Origin: Erigeron canadensis
Lineage: Eukaryota; Streptophyta; Magnoliopsida; Asterales; Asteraceae
DNA: 64,000 nt
Direction: 5' to 3'
NCBI RefSeq assembly: GCF_010389155.1
Contig: NC_057766.1
Coordinates: 39,937,516 to 40,001,515, forward strand
The notes below the pieces were generated by a model. The model did not search any database and was not told the DNA's origin. It saw nothing but the letters and a program-made list of their open reading frames with translations. Made by a program: the position numbers and the translations under genes. Shown in pieces: positions 36,571-48,517 of the stretch (the stretch's first letter is position 1; each line of letters opens with the position of its first letter).

Positions 36571-37072
36571 GAAAATTGTATTGATATTTATATTTATTGT
36601 TTTTAATGATCAATTAAGATAATGTTGAACATTTGGAATTAAAGTTTTCATAAGTATTTTGTTAATCAATAAAACACACACGTTAATATATTCGTGTTAG
36701 ATAGCCAAGATTCATGTTGAAGAAATTGTCAATTCCTTTATCATTGTAGCTACGATAACGATCAATAAGGCCGGTCCTTATAGACGTGTCTCCTGGCGTC
36801 CGACGCACCACCACCACTAGACGCCATTAGCACGGCTGCATTTTGGCTCGCGTCCACCCCGTTTCTCCCATTTGTAGACGTTCGTCTTTGAGTGTAGTGG
36901 GGCCCGATTTTGTGGTAACCATTGCAAAAAAAAAAATTAAAATTTAATTTTAAACAAAACGGCTAGTTTGCCTTTTTTTTCTAATTCTATTTATACCACT
37001 TCCACACTACCATTTCAAACCATTTTATCTTCCTCAAACCATTTCATAAACCATTTCTTATAAACCATTCCA

Positions 37073-37450
37073 TTGATATTGTCTAGAGTTGTGTGGACTC
37101 AACAAGAAGATCTTTGTTCGTCGAGGTGTTGGGTGTTGAGGAGACCGGACCCTGTTACGGGTAGGTGTGAAATGAATAATCCCGGCGTATCATTTTGGGA
37201 CGACGTTACTGCAATGTTCAACACGGAGACCACTGGAGGACCACGAAGCAAGGCTCAACTGCAAGGTCACTGGAGCAGGATTCAGAAGGAATGCAAACAG
37301 TTTGAGGCAATTTGCTCGCAGTTGAATGCACAGGAGAGGGCCGGCGATGATGGGTAATATTATGCAACGACGCATCAGATATATCGGGAAAAACATGGGA
37401 GGGGCTTCAAATACGAGCACTGCTTCAGGCAGCTTATCTTTGTTACTTTT
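37073..37450 (+). pseudogene. SANT/Myb-like (Harbinger ORF) relic
   Basis: The frame reads VVWTQQEDLC, then SFWDDVTAMFN, then GPRSKAQLQGHWSRIQKECK, the layout of the plant SANT/trihelix-like proteins associated with Harbinger elements. No in-frame ATG precedes it. A TAA at about 37354 interrupts it, and the same frame then continues as YYATTHQIYREKHGRGFKYE followed by HCFRQL. I conclude it is a broken copy. Confidence 0.55.
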
Positions 37451-37686
37451 TAATTGTTCTGGATTATGAAGTGAACTTGCTTGTTTAATTAATTGTGTTT
37501 TAGCTGTTTGAATTGTGTGTTGTCTTCTAGTATTATAATGTTTTTAAGTATTTTAATAAAATAACTTTTACTTTATGATTTAATTAGAACATAAGTTTAT
37601 TCATACTTTTAAAAGCATTACAAACTTAATAAAGATAAACATACAACATAGTATATTGTGAAACACATTATTAAACAAACGGCTAC

Positions 37687-37950
37687 TTATTTCTTCATCT
37701 CACAAACTGCTTTGACAATATTGATCAAATCATTCAAGGTGATGACCGCATAAGCAATTTCTTCCACAGCTTCTTGAATATTGTCAAACTTCCCCTGCAA
37801 ATAAGTAAAGTATTGACACTCAATATCAGTACAATGCCCCGTTTGTATATATTTGATTTGTTCGTCACACCATTTATTTTTCGCTTGCAGTTTTAGACCA
37901 ACTTCAACAAGTTCGTCTTTGAACATTTGGTGGTCGAGGATATCAGCCAT
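37687..37950 (-). CDS. Unknown 87-aa protein, head-to-head paralogue 1
   Basis: Starts at the ATG at 37950 (MADILDHQMF) and reads through KLQAKNKWCDEQIKYIQ to VKAVCEMKK. Composition suggests a helical, partly coiled-coil protein. Its pattern (MxDI, then F-x-x-EL, a K-rich stretch, then CDQ/CDE-x-I) matches the plus-strand ORF starting at 38375. An upstream ATG at 38016 (MSSSNAPY) is closed by TGA after eight codons. A TATA-like TATAAATA lies at about 38086-38093. I do not recognise the family; whether it is expressed is unknown. Confidence 0.35.
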   Translation of the reverse strand: MADILDHQMFKDELVEVGLKLQAKNKWCDEQIKYIQTGHCTDIECQYFTYLQGKFDNIQEAVEEIAYAVITLNDLINIVKAVCEMKK

Positions 37951-38317
37951 GATACTGTCGTTCACTTGATCAACAGTTATTAGTCGTTTTCAGTAAGGGG
38001 CATTTGATGAAGACATTGCAGACGGAGAGAATAAACGGACTCAAAAATTTGAGTTTTGAAATGAAATATCTGGCAAGGAGGCAGTATTTATAGCTGGAGT
38101 AAAAGATCCTCATCCAACGTTCAAAATTCAAAATATTTACAATTACAGTCCCCCAAACTGCCAAAAATTAAGAAATATTTACATTTTCAGTCCCTTAACG
38201 GCTAGCTACATTGTCACTCTATAAATACCAACGCAAAGGATTAACCAGTTTCATCACCATTCCAATTGTGTTTCATCTAAAAACTTGTTTCATCTACTAA
38301 CTCACTTACCATTCTAA

Positions 38318-38773
38318 ATGGCTTCATCATCGTCAAACAAGAATGTTCACTGACCTTGTCTCACCGAAAATGAGATGAAAACACGAATCATGACCGATAT
38401 CAAAGAGGACACTCTCTTTCAAACTGAACTCTCTGGGGTCCTGGGTTACCTACGGAAAAAGAGACAACAATGCGACCAACACATTCAGGAAATCAAAGCA
38501 CCAGGCCGCAAGGTCTCGAAACACGAAGAGACATATTCGCAGTTTTCTGCAGGATGAGAGCAAAAGGGTGAAGAGGGTGATCGACAATGTTTTTAAGGTC
38601 GGTCACACGTTGACCGACCAATGCACTTAGACAGAATCGTACCACGACAACTGCGGAGAAGACAAATCAACGTGGAGAGTCAGATGCCCAGTCACGACAA
38701 GTGGTGGGCCAATGAAACGGCTTACCGTGGATTAGGAAAAATGTTAATCAAAGGTAATGACGATGAAGAGTAA
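38318..38773 (+). pseudogene. Unknown protein relic, head-to-head paralogue 2
   Basis: An ATG at 38318 (MASSSSNKNVH) meets TGA at codon 12. The same frame reopens as PCLTENEMKTRIMTDI, then LFQTELSGVLGYLRKKRQQC, and stops at 38555-38557. Another frame resumes near 38680 (MPSHDKWWANETAYRGLGKM) and ends at 38773. It is related to the minus-strand ORF at 37687-37950; the two diverge from a ~370-bp shared upstream region. Broken by a stop and at least one frameshift. Confidence 0.45.
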
Positions 38774-39171
38774 TCATATCATTATTATGTATTTCATGTT
38801 TTTTTCCAATACTGCATTTTTTATTATTGTATTATCTTTTATTTTAAGTAATGTAACGTGTGTTTAATTATAATAAAATGTGTTTTTTATATTTTGTGTA
38901 AAAAAATTAAATAATAAAATAGTGAATGAATAATGAAGAAGCGGGGAAGAAGTGGTAGTTAAAGAGGAAGATTTTTTGGGGTGTCCCAGGAGTGAAGAAG
39001 AAAGATGTGGGTAAAAAGAAAGAAAGAAGTGACTCCTATTAGAAGTGACCTAATCATTAAATCAATTTTGGATCAAATGGTTAACACTGATTTTATACTC
39101 TTTTATATTGATTTATATTTTTTATTTTTAATTATTGATATTAGAATTAAAATAATTTTAAATAACAATAA

Positions 39172-39330
39172 GGTCGCGTTTGGTTCACAGAATCTGATGG
39201 AATTGGAATTGAATTTCATTTCTTAGTACGTTTGGTTGCACAAAGAAGAAGGAATCTCATTCTATAGGAATGTAAACATGGAATCTCCATTCCTTGGGGA
39301 TGGATGGAAGGTTCATTCTTACGTGCCCTA
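39172..39330 (+). mobile_element. MITE-like segment upstream of UPF2
   Basis: Begins after TAA with GGTCGCGTTTGGTTCACAGA, followed by repeated GGAAT motifs. It shares a GTTTGGTTCAC(A/T)GAAT start and an internal AAGAAGGAAT stretch with the segment at 396-593. The right end is not clear. Confidence 0.4.
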
Positions 39331-40206
39331 TTAATCTCTCTTATATATTGTCTCGTACGAACCCTAATTTTCCCCCAATTTTTTCATATTTGATTATTAT
39401 AACTTCTTCTATAAAATCATTTGCAATCCTGAAGACAATTATCGTCTAAGTGTTTGAATCAGAATTGCCACAGCTTTATTATAAAGCAACCAAATCCTCC
39501 CAACAATACAGGCTTTTTTAACTATCCCCAAAACTAAGGTATGTTATGTATTCTATATTTTATCTCTGCAATTTTACAGTACCTGATCGCAATTCCCTTA
39601 CATATTAAGCTTACTATCCCATCGTATACACACACACACACGCGCGCATATATTCTGCCTGTATTGGTGTTCTCACTTGTAAGAATTGAAGCATTTTATC
39701 AGATCACTTACGCAACATAGAAACCCTAGCTGCTATATTTTTACTTTTTTTTTTGGGTATTTGTTAAATTATAGATATAATGGTGATAATAATGATAGTG
39801 TTTTTTTGCTATTTCATCAAATAAATGCATAAATAGTACAACCGAATTATTATAGTTGCGTTGGTTGTCGCCTCGTTGGTAGTAAGTTTGCTTTGTAGAC
39901 TTGTAGGTCACTTCAGTATCCACTAGGATGGCTAATTAAACATGATTTATGTTAATACTGTTCCCATGTTTGGCATTGGCGGTACGGAGTTAGTTCTTGG
40001 AATCTATTATGTGTTATAATTATTTAGTTGTATTGATCGTCGCATTACTAGTTTGATTATTCACAATATGTTGGAAACTATCTTGTTGTAACTTATCAGG
40101 CATATGCTTTATGCTCGTCTTATACTAGCAGGTTACTTACTAAGTTACTAAGCGGTTGATATATAATTCTCTTCGCAGTTTACATTTTCTTATTACGAGT
40201 AATAAG
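39331..40206 (+). promoter_or_regulatory. UPF2 upstream region and 5' UTR intron
   Basis: A probable leader exon ends at AAACTAAG/GTATGT (39538/39539), and a 640-bp intron ends at CTTCGCAG (40178). This places a short second leader segment directly before the ATG at 40207. Both sites match consensus well. No transcription start can be fixed from sequence. Confidence 0.5.
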
Positions 40207-43200
40207 ATGGAACATCCTGATGATGATTCGCATGGTGCTGGTGAAGACCAGAACAAGCAAGATGATGAGGTACACAGTTTCTTGTCTGTTTTATTGATCT
40301 GGAAACCAGAGAGTAGTTGAGTGTGATATGTTTGTCATGTACTTGGTTGTATACCTCTTAGATAAGATTCGACTAATTGGATCATGTTGTTTTATATTTA
40401 TTTGAGCATACATGAACTCCACCTATATCATCTGCAGGTATCTCGTCGTGAAGAGTTAAAGAAGTCCTTAGAGTCAAAATTGGCTATTCGTCAGGCTAAT
40501 TTGAATCCTGAAAGGCCTGGTTAGTAGTCATCTAATAGAAGATGATTTGTAAACTTTTCTTGATTTTGGTTGTTAGATGATTTATCTTGTAATGAATGAC
40601 CCAATTCATGTAGTGTCCTTATTTGATCAATTATACTCTTGTTTTTGCACCAGACTCGAGTGCTCTGCGAACGTTGGACTCCAGCATTAAGCGTAATACA
40701 GCAGTCATCAAAAAACTCAAGCAAATCAATGAAGAACAGCGCGAAAGTTTGATGGATGAATTAAAAGGCGTCAACTTAAGTAAGTTTGTTAGTGAAGCAG
40801 TGGCTGCAATCTGCGATGCCAAGTTAAAAAGTTCAGATATACAGGCTGCAGTTCAGGTAATCAGGAAACTTGTCTTTATCTATATATTTAAGAACCGTCA
40901 CTTCTAAGTTGCTTGCTTTATTTTTTCTATTATTATATACTTTCCTGTAAATCAGGTGTGTTCTCTGCTTCATCAAAGATACAAAGACTTTTCTCAAACG
41001 TTGGTTCAAGGCCTCATGAAAACCTTCTTTCCTGGGAAATCCCCAGAGGATGTAGATGCCGACAAGAATTTAAAGGCCTTGAAGAAACGTAGTGCTTTAA
41101 AACTTCTGCTGGAGCTGTTTTTTGATGGAGTTATTGAAGAGGCTGGCATTTTTGTGACCATAATTAAGGATCTTGCCAGCTTAGAGCACCTTAAAGATAG
41201 AGATGCAGCACATACAAATTTGTCTCTTCTTGCTAGTTTTGCTCGACAGGCAAGGTACTTCATAGGACTTCCACATCCTGGAGAAGAACTTGTTGAAGAG
41301 GTGCACTCTCTACTGTTGGGCAGTTTACTCTCTTGACGGCAGTTATAAGCCTGAAAAAAAGAAGATTATCTATCTGAAATTCTAAAATTCATTATCTTGC
41401 TTGTGTCTGCTGTTTTCTTTTGTTGCAGTTTTTTAAGGGACTTAGCATCACTGCAGACCATAAGAGGGTGTTCAAAAAGGCATTATATACATATCATGAT
41501 GCTGCTGTCGAACTACTTCGATCTGAACATACAGTAAGTTTCTTTGAGGTCAGCTGACAAGGTTGACAATTGACGGATCATCTTTTTTTGTTTCACCTGT
41601 TTAATGTTAACAATACACCATGTTGCCTTCAAAGAAGGTATTTAGATACTCTGAAACAATGGGGGATCATCTAATTTATAGTTGTGTTTTAAGACTGTAG
41701 TTCTGGTTTTTTTTTGTTGTTTAATTAATTTATTGCTATTTTGTCCAATTGTGCTTGCCTCAACTTTCCAAACTGAAGTCACTCCGTCAATTGGAGCATG
41801 AGAATGCAAAGATTTTAAATGCCAAAGGCGAGCTCAGTGAGGAAAATGCTTCTTCATATGAAAAACTACGGAAGTCTTATGACCAGCTGTATCGAGGCAT
41901 ATCCGCGTAAGCTCCCGCTGATTTGCCTTTTTTAATCTTTTTTTTTTTTATTATGGTAGCTTGAATAAACACAACACAATACCCAATTCCACAGTTATGC
42001 TGGGTATGGAAGAGGTAAGATGTAGACAGTCGTACCCCTACCCAAAGGTAGAGAGTAGAGACTGCTTAAATAGTTAAAAGGGGAAATATTCGGATCCTGT
42101 TGTTTATCTATCTTTGACTTTTAAATCTCTGGTTTGAGAATACATCTTTATTTCAAAAAAATTTGGTGCGATAGTTTGGCAGAAGCCCTTGATATGCAAG
42201 CACCTGAGATGCCAGAGGATGGTCACACAAGGCTCACTACAGGAGATGATATATCATCTCCTGGTATGGGAAAAGAGTCTCCTGTTGTTGAAGCATTGTG
42301 GGATGATGAAGATACCAAAAGCTTTTATGAAAACCTACCCGATCTTAGGTTTGTTTTTACTAGAACAGAAATGCATGTTGTTATTCATGTCAAACTGCAA
42401 GGTATTGATACATTATTATTTTTTTAGGGCATTTGTTCCTGCTGTGTTATTGGGAGAAGCAGAGCAGAAAGTGAACGAACAATCATTAAAAATACAAGAT
42501 CAACCAAATGTAAGTACTACAACAGTTTTGATACTTTAGTTGTCATTTCTTGCTAACTAAGTTTTTAATAATGCAGGATTCAGCACCTGAGCCCAACCAA
42601 GCAATTGCTTCTCATGAAACTGGGGAGACTTCTGTTGAAGCTGCAGTTTCGGCGGATCATAAAATTGAAAAAAAGAAAGATGTAGACGAAAAAGATAAAG
42701 GCGCCACGAAGGAATTAGACAAAGATAAAGGGAAAGAGAAAGAGAAAGAGGTTGAAGCAAAAGGTGAAATTGAAAAGGAGAAGCTTCGAGGTCCTGAAGG
42801 AACCAACTTGGATGGTTTATTGCAGAGGCTTCCTGGCTGTGTGAGCCGCGACCTGATTGATCAGCTGACTGTAATATTCTCTCACAATATATATATATTT
42901 TTTTTCCATTTCTCATCTTGCATGCTTCAACTTTCTTTTTTCATTTGTTTGGAATATAATTTCAGGTGGAGTTCTGTTATCTAAATTCAAAATCTTCCCG
43001 CAAAAAGCTTGTACGCGCTTTATTTAATGTGCCCAGGACATCTCTGGAACTGTTACCTTACTATTCACGCATGGTTGCCACACTGTCAACTTGTATGAAA
43101 GATGTGCCTTCTATGCTTTTGCAATTGTTAGATGAAGAGTTCAACTTTTTGATCAATAAAAAGGTTTTAACTTTTTGCTCAAAGTTCATACCTCCAACAT

Positions 43201-45724
43201 AGGTTCAGGTTCATATCAATTACTCCGGTACTTATCAGTTATCATCATTAATACATTCAGGATCAGATAAACATCGAGTCGAAGATCAGAAATATTCGAT
43301 TTATTGGAGAGCTTTGCAAATTTAAGATTGCCCCGTCTGCGCTCATTTTCAGTTGTCTAAAGGTAAAAGTATCTTTCATGCATCACATTAAGAAAGTTTG
43401 TCAAATATCTTTATCGTATCTTGAAGAGTCAATGCTGTTAATACTTTTCTACCGGTTTAAACTTTTTTATATTTTTTGACAGGCATGTTTGGATGACTTT
43501 AGCCATCATAACATAGATGTAGCCTGCAATCTTCTTGAGACATGTGGCCGATATCTTTACCGTTGCCCTGATACTAATGTACGCATGACAAACATGCTAG
43601 ATATTCTGATGCGCCTGAAAAATGTTAAAAATTTGGATCCTCGGCATAGTACTCTTGTTGAGAATGCTTATTACTTGTGCAAACCACCTGAACGATCTGC
43701 ACGGGTTTCCAAAGTTCGCCCTCCTTTGTATCAGGTATTATTTATTGTACAAAGATGTACGACTTTGTAAGTTCATTTTATGTATGAGCCCCGCGTTCGA
43801 TTCACTCCGCATGCGATAACCTGTGCAGTATATCAGAAAGCTACTTTTCTCAGACCTTGACAAGCTATCAATTGAGCATGTGCTGAGACAACTTCGTAAG
43901 CTACCATGGAGTGAATGTGAATCATATCTATTAAAGTGCTTTCTGAAAGTTCACAAAGGGAAGTATGGTCAAATTCACTTGATTGCTTCTCTAACTGCGG
44001 GATTGAGCCGATACCATGAGGAGTTTGCAGTTGCCGTAGTTGATGAGGTTGGCTTTTTAAACTTTTGATTAGTGTTTACTTCCTGTAGTGATATATTATA
44101 TGCTTATTTTGATGAAATGCATTCTTGTGCTCTAAGTGGACGGGATTATTCTTTATCAGGTTTTGGAAGAAATCCGGCTAGGATTGGAGATAAATGAATA
44201 TGGGATGCAGCAACGCCGAATTGCGCATATGCGGTTTTTAGGCGAACTATATAATTATGAACATGTGGATTCTTCAGTCGTTTTCGATACATTATATCTG
44301 ATTCTTGCTTTTGGTCATGGGACTGAAGAGGTGCAAATGAATCTTTTATCTGTGGTTTGATGCCTAAAAATTAAGCTGTTACTGATAGTTTTGTCATTTT
44401 CTGATTTCTTATGTTTTTTCCCTTTTAGCAAGATATGCTTGATCCACCTGAAGATTGCTTTCGAATCAGGTTGATTATCACACTTCTAGAGACCTGTGGG
44501 CACTACTTTGGCCGAGGGTCATCAAAAAGGAAATTGGATCGATTTTTGATTCATTTCCAACGATATATACTCAGTAAAGACCCCCTGCCTCTTGATATAG
44601 AATTTGACTTGCAGGTTAGCATTCAACTATTCACCTGTCATTACAGAATTCAATACACTCCTTAGATCATGGTACTTAGTAATTAAATCATTTACAGGAC
44701 TTATTTGCTGATTTACGCCCCAACATGTCTCGTTATTCTACCATTGAAGAAGTCGATGCTGCTTTAGTTCAGCTCGAGGAGCACGAACGTACTGTTTCAA
44801 CTGAAAAGGTCAGTGGCGAGAAACCGGAGAAACAAGCTAGCATGCTGGCATCTGGAGGCTCCTCTGTGAATGGTCAAGCTCTTGCAAATGGCATTGAAGA
44901 AAATGGGGGGATGCATGAAGGGGAGTCTGATAGTGCATCACAGGGTAGTACAATGGATCCAGATGGGAATGACGATGAGGAAGAGCTTGATGATGATGCA
45001 TGTGACAGTGATGATGATTATGCTGAAAGGGATGGTCCAGGCTCTGATGAAGATAATGAAATCCATGTTAGGCAGAAAGTGATGCTAGTTGATCCCGAGG
45101 AAGAAGCCGATTTTGACCGAGAATTTAGGGCTCTGATGCAGGTATGCTTAAAGTTTCATTTTGTTGATAAATTTTAATTCATGAACAAAACATGTTACTC
45201 CGTAGCTTACATGATTTTTGCAGGAAAGCTTGGATTCGAGGAAGCTGGAGTTGCGGGCCCGCCCGACGCTAAACATGATGATACCAATGAATGTCTTTGA
45301 GGGATCTATAAAGGACAACCATGGAAGGGTGAGTGAGGGAGAAAGTGGTGATGAGGCAATAGACTATGAATCTGGGGGACGTAAGGAGGTGCAGGTCAAA
45401 GTTCTGGTCAAACGAGGGAGCAAACAACAAACGAAGCAGATGCTTATACCCAGTGACTGCTCACTTGTGCAGAGCACAAAACAGAAAGAAGCAGCAGAGT
45501 TGGAAGAGAAACAGGATATAAAGAGGCTGGTCTTGGAGTACAACGATAGAGAAGAGGAAGAACTCAATGCATTGGGAAATCTTCCTGTGGGCTGGAGTCA
45601 AACTGGTGGTGGCAGAGTAGTCTATAGAGGCCACTCGTGGGAAAGCCATGGTGGGAGGTCTGGATCCCGCCATAGGTACCCGCATCATACAGGTGGTGGA
45701 TACTACTATAGCCGAAAAAAGTGA
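40207..45724 (+). CDS. UPF2: UPF2, nonsense-mediated mRNA decay factor (1182 aa)
   Basis: UPF2 is the scaffold that links UPF3 on exon-junction complexes to the UPF1 helicase. Inferred coding exons: 40207-40269, 40438-40519, 40654-40856, 40956-41300, 41429-41533, 41779-41906, 42175-42348, 42428-42509, 42577-42870, 42966-43163, 43261-43362, 43483-43734, 43829-44047, 44160-44330, 44429-44614, 44698-45141, 45224-45724. They total 3549 nt with all phases matching. MIF4G-1 starts near residue 49 (RTLDSSIKRNTAVIKKLKQ). A Lys/Glu-rich linker is at about 435-465, MIF4G-2 begins near 466 and MIF4G-3 near 676 (FSDLDKLSIEHVLRQLRKLP). An acidic stretch (about 955-990) precedes the UPF1-binding segment (EEADFDREFRALMQ, about residue 1003 onward). 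Length agrees with plant UPF2 (~1180 aa). No lesion seen; intron 6 holds a SINE-like repeat. Confidence 0.95.
41962..42067 (+). repeat. SINE-like repeat in UPF2 intron 6
   Basis: The stretch with ACACAATACCCAATTCC, then GGTAAGATGTAGACAGTC and CCCTACCCAAAGGTAGAGAG resembles a tRNA-derived SINE that I recall from several plant families. It is embedded in the intron 41907-42174 and does not touch splice sites. No target duplication was identified. Confidence 0.45.
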
Positions 45725-46832
45725 GTATTCAATGAAGTTCCATGCTTTGGATAATGTCAAGTTGTCAACAAGATCCCTAACCTACAAGATAGACCTAGAG
45801 TTGGGTTTGTAGACTCAAGTTGTGCTCTTGTGGGCTATATGGCCAAGTCTTGTGGGTGTATATTATGTCAATATACTACACCTGTATTTAGCTTATGAGC
45901 TAATGAAGAAAGCATTGGTGTCTTGGTTCGAAATGAGTTATATGTATTTTTATTCGACACCAAAAAACTTTGGTGCACACTTGTTCAACTTACGTTGCAA
46001 CGTGGGTGGGTTGTATGAAGAGTCAAGCAAGTCATTCTAGTACGGCATAAGCTTGGCTATAAAGTTGTTTGCGGTTGTCCATAATGCATCAATTATGTGT
46101 ACGGTACCAATAGTGTTACAATCAAAGTTTGAGTCTTTTGAGTAAAACCTTTTATCATGTCGGCCGGATTGTTGTTGCACCACGTTTTAACGAGGAGAGG
46201 TAGATTTTGCCCACGCCATGTGGCCGATGGGAAACAAATTTCATCTAGTATATGCTAAAACAAAAATGTTGTTCTTCGATGCTGCTAAGAATGGAAATAT
46301 AATAAATATATGGTTAAAGCAAGTGACCGATGAAAATTAAAAAGCAAAGTCTAAAAACTACTTTAGGTTAGCATAGAGAAAGGAAAAACGAAGTTACAAA
46401 TTTGTTTTTTTTTCCCGATCTTCATATGAAGTATTGTATCTGACGCAGTTAAAAGACGGATAAATTAACTTATTGGCTGTTATTTCAAAACACATTTTAT
46501 TAAAATGAAAAACAAAACTATGATTTACTGCCAATGCGAGATCATTTCAATAAGTATTGTTTTTTTCTTTTAAAAACACATGGATCCTTATCTTATCAAT
46601 TATAGTTTTGTTTGACTATAACTTTTAAGAGGATGAAAGATCAAGAGGTGACCACGTCAACAACATATTCCATCCATCAAATGCCCGTACCGTCCCACAC
46701 CAACTTAAAAGTCTACTTTAATTACAAATTTCATAGTTTAAATAGTACTCGTATCTAAGTTTAAATATAGAACCTTTCATATTTGTAAAAGTGGTGATAT
46801 TAGTACCACTAAAATTGATAAACTTATTAAAA
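45725..46832. other. UPF2 3' UTR and intergenic DNA
   Basis: The first few hundred bases after the stop are presumably UPF2 3' UTR; no unambiguous poly(A) signal stands out. Beyond about 46050 I see no gene. Confidence 0.4.
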
Positions 46833-47495
46833 GGTAGGGGTGAGCAAAAATCAAACCAAAAACCGAAAAAACCATAAAAACCAAAAAAATAAAAAACCAA
46901 TGGTTTTGGTTTTCTAGAAACTGAAAGTTGTAGTTCGGTTTTGGTTTCTAATAAAAAACCGAACCGAACCAAAAATATATATTTTTATTTTATTTTATAT
47001 TTATATTTATATCATTTTATTATTAATTTTTGATAGGTATGTTAATATATTTACATTTTTAGATGTATAATGTAATATCATTTATATGTTTTTAGTGAAA
47101 ATACACAAAAAAATTAATTTGTGTTAGTAATTGTATAATTAAGCAACGCGAAAAAGATATAAATAGTTATATATAAAATTTGTTTCAAGTTTGTACAACT
47201 TACTTTTATGGATTTGTTGTTATTGTTGTAGTGTTATTGTTACTAATATTGTTTTGAAAACTTGTTGAAATTAATTAAGGTGTAATTATAGGGTATAAAA
47301 CTTATAAACTTTTCAAGCTTAATTTGACTCAAACTATAAGTGGTTAAAAACCGACTAAAACCGAACCGAAATAGACCCAAACCGATAAAACCGAAACCGA
47401 AAAATCCGAAACCCAATGGTTTTAGTATTCAAAAACCAAATTATAACGGTTCGGTTTCGGTTTTAGTCCCAAACCGAACCGTACTCACCCCTACC
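46833..47495. mobile_element. Non-autonomous hAT-like element (663 bp)
   Basis: Perfect 12-bp terminal inverted repeats GGTAGGGGTGAG / CTCACCCCTACC. Subterminal zones (46850-46975 and 47345-47480) are dense in AACCGAA/TTCGGTT motifs in both orientations, a hAT hallmark. If the ends are TAGGGGTG..CACCCCTA, the flanking 8-mers TTAAAAGG and CCACAAGG match at 5 of 8, a possible decayed duplication. The left and right flanks themselves form an inverted repeat (TAGTACCACTAAAATTGATA against its diverged complement near 47555). Confidence 0.6.
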
Positions 47496-47818
47496 ACAAG
47501 GTATAAATTATATAGCATACTGTACAACTGTTTAATGCATTGTTATGATAAATTTATCAATTTATGTGGTACAAAAATCACATAAAATTTCCTTCTAGAC
47601 TTAGTTGCTATTGAAGCTCCATCTACAAATAGATAAGACTTTAGTCTAATTGTATTGTATGGGAGTTTTTGAACTAAAAAAAGCAATAGCTCCCCTCTTA
47701 TTTATATAAAGGGGGTGTTATTGCTCCTTCTTTTATGTTAATGGAAAAATTTTATATAGTAATATTATACTATTTATATATAGGAGAAGGAAATATGAAA
47801 CTGTTAGATATTTAAGTT

Positions 47819-47961
47819 GGGTGAAAAACCCCTCACATACCTTTTTTTAAATCATAAAGTCATGGGTGCCCAAATATTTATTCAAAATATTACAAAAATA
47901 GTATGTGAGGGGTTTTTCACCCAAAATATTACAAAAATAGTATGTGAGAGGTTTTTCACCA
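47819..47961. repeat. Short inverted-repeat element with duplicated end
   Basis: A perfect 22-bp inverted repeat GGGTGAAAAACCCCTCACAT.. occupies 47819-47840 and 47901-47922. A 39-bp unit at the right end (47884-47922) is duplicated at 47923-47961 with small changes. MITE-sized; no target duplication found. Confidence 0.6.
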
Positions 47962-48517
47962 AAATTAGATGCATAACAGCCTCATACTTACTTTTTCCTT
48001 ATATATATTACTTACAGATTACAAAAATATACTTATTATATGATATAACTACACTTGACTAGATAATAGTACATGGACGGGTGTATAAAAATGATTATAC
48101 AAACTGTGTTATAAGAACAAAACGTTTATTGTTGGAGTAAGATGGTAACAAGGGCAAGGCTATCATTCTTTCTGTCATTTCTATTTCCAATTTATGGTTT
48201 TCTACCGTTATCTTATTTGATGTAGACCTTTTTTGCCTTATACGTATTGTCGAATGTCGTTATTAATACATTTTTCTTTGTTGTTAAAAAAAATACTGTG
48301 ATTTAATATTATAAAAATGATTTACATGTTTGTAAACTTCATCCTTGGATACAAAATCAGAATATTTAATGAAACCTAGATTTTTTTTTGATACTAACAA
48401 CGTAGGAAATGAGGTATATAGACTTGTCCTAGTATCAACTTTATATATGACTACTTTTAGCCTCGTCGCCCACGTAAAACTCAAAGCCAGCACTTTGATT
48501 TTCCCGAATTGGCCAAA

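Larger units (their letters stand above)
36769..39050 (+). mobile_element. PIF/Harbinger-like element, degraded
   Basis: Bounded by TAA (36766-36768) and TAA (39051-39053), the three-base target type of Harbinger elements. Imperfect terminal repeats start GGCCGGTCCTTATAG on the left and GGTCACTTCTAATAG on the right (complement), about 11 of 18 matching. Inside is a SANT/Myb-like relic, the second protein such elements usually carry. No DDE transposase is recognisable. Two small head-to-head ORFs lie in its right half. Confidence 0.45.

Noticed and set aside
47340..47585. Pro/Lys-rich 81-codon frame
   Set aside because: It is composed of AACCGAA subterminal repeats of the hAT-like element, not coding sequence.
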